From Globomyces pollinis-pini (taxonomy: Eukaryota > Chytridiomycota > Chytridiomycetes > Rhizophydiales > Globomycetaceae), in the NCBI GenBank assembly GCA_025399215.1, contig MU621344.1, positions 716-22,084 of the forward strand: a DNA stretch of 21,369 bases. The letters run 5' to 3'. A program made the translations under genes and the position numbers. A model generated the notes under the pieces. The model was not told where the DNA came from. It worked only from the letters and a program-made list of their open reading frames with translations, and did not search any database. Each line of letters opens with the position of its first letter. Position 1 is the first letter of the stretch. Shown here in pieces: positions 9,339-18,439 of the stretch.

Positions 9339-10491
9339 ATGGTAACATTAGACCCAATTGGAGAAATAGTAGGTATCACGATGAGCGCAATTGGAGCTGG
9401 TTGGCTTTTAAGGGTAATTTAAGCTTGGTTTAATCAAACAGAAAAATAACTTGCCTAATAATGTTTATAATTCACTATTAAAAACTCTATGCTACGTTTG
9501 GTTGGTCAATTTTGGTATAATTTTTAAATACTTATGAATTAGCAATCGTGGCTGCGTTGTTCATTACCTACCTTTATCAACATAAAATTTGTGAAGTTGA
9601 TACCATTGAATGTTCAAAACCTGTTCGAATTTTGGCTGGATTTAAATCTGCTACTCTATATTTTACATTGCTCATGACATTTGTATTGTGTGTGATTCCG
9701 TGGTATTTGATACGGCAAGGTGGTTCTGTTGATGACATTCACCCAAAATCTATAGTGGTTAGTGTATCAGTATTTTCTATTCTTCCATTGGCGTCCGCTA
9801 TTGATGCAATTCCGTCTGAAATGTATTACAAATAGTTACCGTAGCCTAACTATTTAGTATTACAATCATCGATGTGGTAATGATCGGCTTGTTCTTTTTC
9901 GTATTGCTACCCGGAATGATATATTGCAGTTATACAACTTGGTCGTCGTTGAGACATGATTCAAAGTCTCGCCAAGCACAACAGACCTTGGGTTCATTTC
10001 AATTCAATGAAGATAAAAAACATACAGGAAGTCAACTAATATCACAGCTGTCCTTATTGCTCTCAATATCTATTACGGCAAGCATAGTTCCATTTATATT
10101 GTTCATTTTTGTGGATCTAGCTGTGGATCCGGAAGGATCTAATTGCTTGGATTCGCAATCTTGTCCACATGCCTTTAAAATAATCGCATTTTTCATCTAT
10201 ACAATAGTTAATGCTTATGGTGCATTCTTTTCTGTAGGAGTATACTTTCTATTCAGAAACATTGCCAAATACAACATTCGAAGAGATGCAGCAATCAGAT
10301 TAAAAGAATTACAAGCGCAACAGCAAGCACCACAACAGATGGCTGCAGATTCTGGTATTGATCGGGATCAAAGTGATATATTACAACCTATGACAGCTGC
10401 TCTGTCCGTCAGTGATGATCAAATGGATTTTGCAGTAGATATGTCAATGAGTCGCGATTTTGGACAAATCAGTACAACTTCAAGATTTTAA
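9339..10491 (+). CDS. Seven-transmembrane receptor-like protein, paralog A
   Basis: Four exons (9339-9413, 9442-9514, 9543-9822, 9858-10491) with introns of 28, 28 and 35 nt give 353 residues. Seven hydrophobic helices can be counted: about 6-24, 36-62, 80-103, 112-130, 144-168, 206-232 and 252-280. A loop after helix 2 holds two cysteines (KICEVDTIEC), probably disulfide-bonded on the outer face. Helix 3 ends CVIPWYL. The last helix is followed by a basic segment and a roughly 70-residue Gln/Ser/Asp-rich cytosolic tail. This is the layout of a G-protein-coupled receptor, but I cannot name the family. It is paralogous to the genes at 12230-13066 and 13783-14841, with the same intron positions. 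A shorter version of intron 3 (23 nt, from 9835) would also keep the frame; the 35-nt choice matches the paralogs' splice phase. Confidence 0.8.
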
Positions 10492-10676
10492 AATTCTGTA
10501 AATAAGACATTTAGCGACACGTTTGGTCCATTTGGTGTTTGAACAAATCTTCAATTGGGTTAGCTTTGAAGTATATTTAAGTAATATAACTACAATATAA
10601 TACATGTCATGATGTACTTGAATTGTTGACTTCACTGTCCAAGGTTTATTTCTTATAATTTTTTTTTGTTTTACTA

Positions 10677-11871
10677 ATGGGTGACAAACCAAACAAGCAA
10701 GAACCGCCAGTACTTGAATAGATGCAATTAATGATATTAGATCTTTGCTCCTAAAATACCTGTTAAAAGACGAACAGCTTCTTCAACTCCAGTAAGAGAT
10801 GCAGATACAGTGCAACCAAGTCGTGGAAGAGGTTCACTTGTTTGTGATGTTAAAAATTAGGAAGAGGTTTAAATATTAAATACTAAATTATTATAGGAAG
10901 AGGAGGTGCATCAAGAGGTAGAGGTAGAGGTCGAGTTGAACATGAACAAACTGCATCCGGAATTTTTGCATTAGGGCCAGCAGAACGAGGAGCTGCGATA
11001 TCTAATATCAATCGGACAGGATCATCACAAGTCATTAAGAGCAATGATGTAGAAATGGTGTTTGATACACCAGAAGAAGAATTTGAGGATGAAGAATTGG
11101 TAAATATATAAAATTCATCTTTGTATAGGTTCAAGTACAAAATGATTGGGCACCTGGAGTTATTCAAACCAGAAAACAACGACAAGATAGTATTTAACTA
11201 TTTGAACTAAATACGATAGTCAAGAGAATTTCACAAAAAAGGGATACTACTAAGATTAAAAAGGAGGAAACAATTAAAGTAAAACTAGAAATGGATGAAT
11301 CATATGTTGACCCAATTATTGCAGACGATAGTGTAGAAACTATTGAATCATTAGAAAATCAATTTGATAATCTGGATTTCACCAATCCCGTCAACAATGT
11401 AATAATATTTAAATTCATATTTCTAAAAGGGCAAATTGATGTTTATACAATTTCCATTAGCATTACCAATGCATACTGAAACGGATGATCAACCTCAAAG
11501 TGCGATACGTAGCAACATGACAAGTCTCCAATCACAACTTACCAATGCAACAGATGGTTACGAAAACCCTTCCCCATTGCCAGGTGGGAAAATGGGAAAG
11601 TTGATTGTTCGAAAGTCTGGAAAAATGACTATTAAATTAGGAAATCATGAATATTTAGTAACAAATTTCAATTCAAGTTTTATTTATGATTTAGTTGACC
11701 GAAAGTCCAAGTAGTACTACTGCACAATATGTCACTGTGGTTCAAAAAGAAGATGATATTGCGACAGCGGTTTTCTTGGATGAATGTTTAGATAGATTCA
11801 TTTGTACACCAGGTAAAGATTTAATTGTACAACTCATTTTAGATATTGAACTTATGATTAATCAAAATTGA
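10677..11871 (+). CDS. RPC4: RNA polymerase III subunit RPC4
   Basis: Nine exons (10677-10709, 10741-10831, 10861-10866, 10897-11099, 11129-11189, 11220-11398, 11430-11657, 11695-11812, 11843-11871), with introns of 29-37 nt, give 315 residues. RPC4 (POLR3D, yeast Rpc53) pairs with RPC5 on RNA polymerase III and acts in initiation, termination and reinitiation on tRNA and 5S genes. Family marks are the N-terminal IFAPKIPVKRR motif, a basic RGG/GR-rich stretch, SGIFALGP, and the C-terminal dimerisation domain starting GKLMFIQFPLALP. GKMGKLIVRKSGKMTIKLG follows. The start gives the expected short N-terminus. One exon is only six bases and encodes part of the GR repeat. The protein is nuclear and shorter than human RPC4 (about 400). 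Identification is firm; the microexon needs transcript support. Confidence 0.9.
10861..10866 (+). other. RPC4: Candidate 6-nt microexon of RPC4
   Basis: GAAGAG is flanked by introns of 29 nt (10832-10860, ending TTAG) and 30 nt (10867-10896, ending ATAG). It would add one Gly-Arg unit to the repeat. Skipping it leaves a single 65-nt intron, far longer than the others, and also keeps frame. The upstream exon ends in the same GAAGAG, which suggests a tandem exon-intron duplication. Confidence 0.55.
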
Positions 11872-12229
11872 TGGATTTATATTTAATTAATGAAATTGAA
11901 ACTCAATTGACAACTATATTGATTACCATAGAAATCTGTGTCCTCATTCATCCTTTCTTGAATCTGTAGTTGAGTGAGAATTTGAATTTATTAAAGAGTA
12001 ACATGGAGTAGCATGGTACGTTGAACTCGGCAGTAAATCACAATTCGCGCTCAAATGTTGAACTGCGAATTGTTTATTCATATTTGATCACCACCGATCT
12101 GTCCAGACTCATTATCTTTCCCAGAATTAAACTTTACCAGCGTGATGGCAATAGTTGTTCATGTAACCTTATCACTATTGGAGTATAAGAAGCAAATTAT
12201 CACTTTATTGTATATTTTTAGAACCACAT
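11872..12229. other. Convergent intergenic region with a hairpin
   Basis: About 360 bp between the ends of RPC4 and the minus-strand 7TM gene. No gene is supported. A bulged hairpin lies at 12040-12073: ACAATTCGC pairs with GCGAATTGT, and an inner TCAA pairs with TTGA. The inner part includes one of two copies of GTTGAACT (12020-12027 and 12057-12064). Confidence 0.45.
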
Positions 12230-13066
12230 TTAATCAAATTTCTTCGCATACAGTGCTAGTATTGATAATGCACCGAGTCGAAGAAAGTCTAGCCCAACCA
12301 AGACACCAAAACCAACATCAAATCCAAGTTGTAAAATCATTGGTTGAAAAAAGGCATGATAATTTAATAAAAAATTGAGCAAAGAGACCAGTGAAATCAG
12401 AGCAGTTGAATTTGGTAATTTTGAATGACCTTGGGTGAGAACTTTATCTTCAATCGTATGATATTGAGGTTGCTGTAATGATTTTATCGTCAAAAATAGT
12501 ATGAATGATATTAAGGTGATACAGACAACCACCAATAAATAAAGGCCGTTGAAGTTCAGTGATTCACCGCTAAAACGATTAAAATTAAATGCTTACAAAT
12601 CACTACCCAATAGGGAAAACATTTGAAGAAATGGTAGAGTAATTGATGCCAAAATAGTATAAAATAAAGCTTGACTATTCCAAGATTGATTCCATTTCAA
12701 AATATAAAATGATTGAAAGCAAGCGAATAAACCAGCATAAAGACTGAATAAAATTAAATAGTCAGACCAACGACCAATAAGTTGAGTTTTCCAATCACAC
12801 CAAGTGATATTTGAATAGTCAGAACAATTGAAATTGACTTTGAAAAGGGAGAGTAAATTATAGATAAAGATATTCACTAAGATTAAGATACATGATGCAA
12901 ATACAGATATTTAAAATCCAGGCAGTTAAAATGGAATTGACAGTGACTTTTAGAATTGTATTGGTTTTCTATACAGATCAGTTGAAGAATTGATTACTCT
13001 GAGGAATGTATAGCAAACATAGAAAGCTATAGGGATTTCTACGACCTTTATAATGTTTAGAAACAT
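12230..13066 (-). CDS. Seven-transmembrane receptor-like protein, paralog C, tail-less
   Basis: Four exons (12998-13066, 12905-12968, 12597-12876, 12230-12569) with introns of 29, 28 and 27 nt give 250 residues. The layout matches paralog A: a first helix, then an intron in the cytosolic loop, a second intron of phase 1 in helix 2, and a third intron of phase 2 before helix 5. Exon 3 is exactly 280 nt in both genes. The outer loop keeps two cysteines (NCSDYSNITWC). The IPWYL motif after helix 3 is lost (SFYILKW). The protein stops right after helix 7 (ALYAKKFD), so it lacks the cytosolic tail of the other two. The start at 13066 is found only after the first intron is removed. It may bind a ligand without the usual signalling tail, or be degenerating; the reading frame is intact. 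Confidence 0.72.
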
Positions 13067-13782
13067 GTTAAATATTGAAACAACAAATCACAAAATAACA
13101 CGTTTGGGATTTTAGGGTGAAAGAAATCGCAGACAGTGGACACGAATTTAAGCTATTGAATAATTAGAAATTTAAAGGATTATTTGAACACTCTTATTGA
13201 ACACCTTTGGTAAGTATTGAATACCGTGTTAGTTACCATGTCAAAACAAACTATTCAATGCTTATAGAAAACTTGGCTGAAAAGTAATTCAATATACATG
13301 AAAGCTTGTACAGTAAACCATAGAACTTGTCTATATGTTGTAATACTCCGTGCTTTGTTGTTTTCATATTTACATATCATAAAATCTTACATAGATTGAA
13401 TTAATCCGTTGCATTGGTAAACACCCAGTCTAATATTTGGTCTCAAATTTGGTGAGTATAATCCTCCATACTCACAAAACCAACTTACTAATTGCGGTTG
13501 GTGTGAAAGATACTGTTTCATGATCGTGTGTTGGGTTTCGTCTTTCTTTCTTTGGGGCCTTGAACTTCACCGGCCCCACGTCCACCATCAAAATATATTG
13601 CTATCTTGTAAACAATCAATGCTGTTTCTTGAACTATCTTAATAATTTCGTGATGTCATCTATTTAGGTCCCAGACCGGCAAGGCACTATAGGCTTTCCT
13701 GTATCAAGTCTTGGCTCAATACCTTGTATGTAGTTTATAAATAACGGATAGAATTATCATCTAATCATTATAAAAATATTAA
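13067..13782. other. Divergent region between two 7TM paralogs
   Basis: About 700 bp between the starts of the minus-strand and plus-strand 7TM genes, so it should hold both promoters. No gene is supported. A GGGGCC/GGCCCC inverted repeat with a 12-base spacer lies at 13553-13576. A TATAAAAA at 13769 is only 7 bp before the ATG of paralog B, too close for a normal TATA box. Confidence 0.45.
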
Positions 13783-14841
13783 ATGTCCTTTTCTTATCTG
13801 GTGATCGCGTTTGGAGTGTTATTTACATGTCTTGGTTCAGCTTGGATATTAAAGGTAATTGTGCATTTTAAATTAATCGTAAGAGCAATTCTCTACCCAG
13901 AAATGCTTATAGAACATTATTGAACTCACTCTGTTATGCTTGGATCATTGGATCGGTGGCTAGTATTGCTCTAAAAGTACTGCAATTGCTTTCACACAAT
14001 GACTCGTGTATCAATTCTGCAAATTACACTTCCTGCTCAATTTGGATTCAATTACTTTCTTCTGTGACGGATATGTGTATCTTTGTGTCCACTTTCTTAT
14101 CTATTATCCTTTGTTTGATCCCTTGGTACCTCTCTGTTTACAATGGAAACACCGCGACATTAGATGGAAAAGTGACTCTCATACTGATTGCTACTCTTTC
14201 AATTTCATCATTAAAATTCCTCAACATTTTTCAGAGTCAAATGTAACCTATTGAAACCTTTAACACTATCTAGTACAAACATTATTGCGCTCACTCCGAA
14301 TTTGGTTCTACTTGTATTGATGCCAATAATGATAATTGGCGGTATTAGAACATGGTTTCGCTTAAAAGCTTACAAACAACAACCAACAATGTTCGACTAT
14401 GAACAAAATGACAACATCAAAGTAATGTTCCAACTATCATCCACATTGATTACAATTGCAATTGTAAATGTTTTCTTGGATTATCTATTGATTGGTTTAA
14501 TGTCAAGTGTTCCTTTGGATGGTCAAATGAACGACTCTAACTTGCCAATCTTTATCATACTGACATACTACTTAAATCTATTTATTCTATCTTCTAAAGG
14601 TGGACTATTTGTATTGTTCACTTACAACAAATTTACTCCAATCGTAAAGACCATTCAAAGACAATCTAGTATTGAAAAAGTAAACATACAGACCATCCCA
14701 GTCGCGCCTACAAAAGATTCTTTAACTTTAGAAATCAATTTTGCTGACCCTTCTCCATCTAAAATCCAAAAAAAGAGTTCATTCTACGATTTAGGATTAG
14801 GGTCACTAGATATTGATTTTGAATCGAAATCAACAGTCTAA
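13783..14841 (+). CDS. Seven-transmembrane receptor-like protein, paralog B
   Basis: Three exons (13783-13854, 13884-14242, 14274-14841) with introns of 29 and 31 nt give 332 residues. The protein aligns with paralog A along its length. The first cytosolic loop and helix 2 read SNSLPRNAYRTLLNSLCYAW, against KNNLPNNVYNSLLKTLCYVW in A. The outer loop has two cysteines (SCINSANYTSC), and helix 3 ends CLIPWYL. Splice sites 1 and 2 match introns 1 and 3 of A in position and phase; the intron in helix 2 is absent. After helix 7 comes a basic segment and a roughly 60-residue Ser/Thr-rich tail. It is receptor-like; the family is not recognised. An AATAAA lies at 14886-14891. Confidence 0.8.
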
Positions 14842-15368
14842 GAAAAATTTGTATTGATGGATTATTGTTTTGCTATTAGAATACTAATAAAGATACAATT
14901 TAACTGTAAAAAAAAACAATGTGTTAAAACAAGTCCTGAATCAAATTGGAAATGTAAGGTTTGATCGAAAGTGATTCCATTTGTACCCACAGCCGATACA
15001 GAAAGTAAGACAACAGTAACCAACTTGAAATAGGCTTACAAATAGAACCCTAACCCTATCCAATAAATATTTGGTCTAACAGTTAAAAGCACAAACTTTG
15101 GTAGAACGCGACACCGACTACACAAGTATGGTTTGTCAACACAAACACAACATTTTATATATCACAAACTCCACACTTTCTTGTCCTTACAGATTACTTT
15201 ATTGTCTTGTTGATTGATTTCTTTTGTAGGTTTTTTTCGGCGCAGTTTATGATGTCATTGCGGTCTTGGGAGTGCACAGGCAGAGTTGCCAACACCCTTA
15301 AATTCCTTTCTTTTTAAAGAATTCTCCAAAGGAAGAACTCTGTATACAGCATAAAAACTAACTTGTCA
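14842..15368. other. Intergenic region upstream of the chitinase
   Basis: About 530 bp with no supported gene. It includes the likely polyadenylation signal of paralog B (14886-14891) and a run of eight A near 14908. Two tandem telomere-like units (CCCTAA, 15048-15059) are also present. The 100 bp before the chitinase ATG are pyrimidine-rich, with a CATAAAAA element near 15351. Confidence 0.45.
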
Positions 15369-18235
15369 ATGAATCTAATTATATCTTGCTTTTTACTGGG
15401 TCTTGCAACTGCTGCTCCTCCTGCCTACCTGGAGAAAGATGTTAAAGGACCTTATGTGGAACTCATCACAAACAATAATCTTAGAATCAATACTGGGGGA
15501 AAACAATCTTGTTATAACATAAATCCTTCAAATATAGCTAAACTTAATTTCATCACTTCGGAATATGGAATCCTTTATTATTCCAATATTGACTGTGAAT
15601 CACATTCTAGGTTACTTGATGGGTCAGCCCCTCAAGCTGTTGATGGACCTGTTCCAGCTGAAATTGCCAAAACATTGGTTAAATCTGTTCGATTGGTTAG
15701 TGTTGCAGCGAAAGTGAACGGATCACCCAACATTAGTTCTGATGGTGATAGTTACTTCATTCAATCCTACATTCCAGAGTATAAACAAAGCGCCGATTCA
15801 AATGTACCAGCAAATGTTGCTTCTTATGTAAATGATCAAGCGAATGTTGCTGCCTACCAAAGTCCTACTGATCTGAAAGTTCAATTGATGGTTGGAAACA
15901 ATGAAAAGGTAGATTTTAATACACAAAGTGGATCTTGTGTAAATATGAAAGATAACCAACCGGTTAGATTACATGAAATTGAACAGTTGTCAAAGGGATA
16001 TGGTATCCTGTTTTACTCGGCTCTAAATTGTGCTCATCATTCCCGTATGTTGGATGGAAGCAAACCCCAGAGTTGGACGGGGAAAGTTCAATATGAATTT
16101 GCATTTAATGACATTGCATCTTTTCGGTAACCGATCTTTAGTTTTTAACTGTGATAGATTGGTAGCACTAGACTCGATTGAAGGAGGAAAAGCTGAAAAG
16201 GTAGTGGAAGATAAAAAAGTAGCAGCTATCAAATCCAGCAATCCTTCTGTTGCGGGTTATAACATGAAATATGTTGGCCCAAGCGAATTTGAAGACAATA
16301 ATGCCAATTACAATCAACAAGCAGTATCCAACAATGGTCCTCATGTGCAACTATTGGTTGGTGATAACCAAAAGGTCAACTTTGGAGGTCAAGAGGGGTG
16401 TTTCAATTTCCAAGACAATAAATCATTGAAGCTTCATGAAATAGAAGAACTTTCAAAAGGTTATGGGGTTTTATTTTACTCTTCCGTGGACTGTGCTCAT
16501 GGTTCTCGTATGTTGGATGGTGTTGCTCCTCAAAGTTGGGTTGGAAAGGTTCCTTATGAATTTGTATACAACGATGTTGCCTCCATTAGGTAATTTAACA
16601 TATAATCTAACATTTAGATTGGTTGCTGTGGATTCTACTGACAAAAAGTCCTCTGTTGTAGTAGATACTAAAAATATTGCTACCAACAATAAAGCTACTT
16701 CCAACTCGTATCAAAGTGCTTCTATTGACCCTATTAAATCTAAAAATATATTACAGTTGTTGACTTCCAACAACGTAAGATTAGACTACGATGGACTGGT
16801 TGGATGCTTTAACATGAAAAATAATAGTCCTGCTAAAATCCAGCAAATCGAAAGTATCCCAAAAGGTCTAGGTATTCTCTTTTATTCTGCCTTGGATTGT
16901 GAAACACATTCTCGTCTTTTGGATGGTGCAGCACCACAAACATGGGCTGGTAAACTGCCTTACGAATTTGTTTATAATGATGTCGCATCATTCAGGTATT
17001 TATTACTTTTTGGCATTAATGAGTTAGATTAATGAAGGCTGAGCCACCAGTTACTCCAGTGGCCAATTACCAAAATGTTCAACGTGCGATAGATAGTAGA
17101 ATTCCACTCCGTAAAGCAAGAATCTTTTCGCCATGGATTGATATGAGTATCCAAGAAGTCACTGATACACCTGGTGGCACTAAACCATATGATGTTGTTG
17201 GTGTTGTCAAAGCCAATAATCTATCATATGTTAATTTGGCATTCATTGTTGGTGACTCGGTCAATAAGAAACCAGTTTGGGGTGGTGGAGAGTCTCTAGA
17301 ATCTAAAAAAGCTGTTATCGAAGAATTGAAAGCCATGGGAGTTCAGGTGACCATTTCATTCGGTGGTGAACACGCTGGAGGACCGGCAGCAAAATCAACA
17401 GAATTGGCAAACGTTATTACAAATGCCACTGAACTTCAAGCAGCATACCAATCTGTTATTGACTTTTATCAAATCCCTTCAGTTGATTTTGACATTGAAG
17501 GAGCCAAGTTTGATCAAGCGGCTGTTGACCGACGATCAATTGCTATTGCTGGAATCCAAAAAGCAAATCCTAAACTTCGAATTTCTGCAACTCTTGAAGT
17601 GTTTGTTGAAAAGGGTTTATCAACCCTTGGTACTGCCGTCGTTACCTCTGCCAAAAATGTATCAGTTCAATTTGACAGTAATTGATTCAAAACATCTGAC
17701 CTATTTAGCAATTAATATTATGACAATGAACTATGGATCCTCAAATGTACCTGATGGTGCTAATGGAATGTGGAAGTATGTTCTGACTTCTATTACTGGT
17801 GCTGCTACCCAATTGAATTCATTAAATTACAATGCGGGACTTGGAGTAACTGCTATGATTGGCTTCAATTCTGATGGTGTAGCATTATTCAACCAAGAAG
17901 ATGCTGTCAATTTATTGAAGTTCGCCAATGCAGCCGATCCAATTGTCAATATCAACTATCTAGGATTCTGGACACTTAACCGTGATATTAATATCCCCAA
18001 AGGCAATAACTCAGTTAACTGGGATGCATCCGTCTCCAGTGGTATTGTTCAAACCAAGTATGAATTTACAAACATTTTCAAGGAATTTGAAAAAGCACCG
18101 CAATTTGTGACTTTCACTACTACTACTGCTAAACCTACTGCTACTGGCCGACCATCTGGATCAACATCCAGTTCCTTGTCACTTGATTTTGATTACTTCC
18201 TCTTCATATCACTCTTTATCTTCAATTATGTTTAG
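15369..18235 (+). CDS. Secreted, tethered GH18 chitinase with four N-terminal repeat modules
   Basis: Five exons (15369-16126, 16158-16589, 16618-16995, 17028-17677, 17709-18235) with introns of 31, 28, 32 and 31 nt give 914 residues. A signal peptide (MNLIISCFLLGLATAAP) starts the protein. Four similar modules follow (about 28-112, 170-253, 315-397, 441-523). Then comes a glycoside hydrolase 18 domain of the bacterial chitinase type (about 545-860): FSPWIDMS, VTISFGGEH, the catalytic VDFDIEG with acid E670, INIMTMNYG and GFWTLNRD. This domain cleaves beta-1,4 links in chitin. The C-terminus is Thr/Ser-rich and ends in a hydrophobic helix (FLFISLFIFNYV), as in GPI-anchored proteins. The enzyme probably sits at the cell surface or wall and remodels chitin. 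The ATG at 15369 is used because an upstream in-frame TTG is not a likely start. An AATAAA lies at 18271-18276. Confidence 0.9.
15450..16995 (+). repeat. Four tandem coding modules of about 85 residues
   Basis: The copies are encoded at about 15450-15704, 15876-16126, 16342-16589 and 16748-16995. Each has a first strand (VQLLVG-like), a cysteine about 18-20 residues in, GYGILFYS, then DC or NC, SRMLDG or SRLLDG, PQSW, and ends near ASFRLVAV. Two conserved cysteines per module suggest a disulfide. Modules 2-4 are each followed by an intron that splits the same Arg codon in the same phase. Module 1 lacks that intron. The fold is unrecognised; a carbohydrate-binding role is inferred from its attachment to a chitinase. 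Confidence 0.8.
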
Positions 18236-18439
18236 TGAACTTACCTATTTGAATTTGAATTTTATCTTATAATAAATATTGAATCTAGCTTAATCTCTTG
18301 ACGTGTTATATGAGTATAAACTATTTGGAACGTTTATGATATTGATCATCAAACAGTAGATGAATTTAAAAATATACAATCAATTGTAATTCAATTTCTT
18401 TCCGAATTTTTATTTATTTCTGAATTCATTTCAAAAATA

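Noticed and set aside
12142..12378. 78-codon plus-strand frame
   Set aside because: It is antisense to the last exon of 7TM paralog C, whose splice pattern matches its paralogs.
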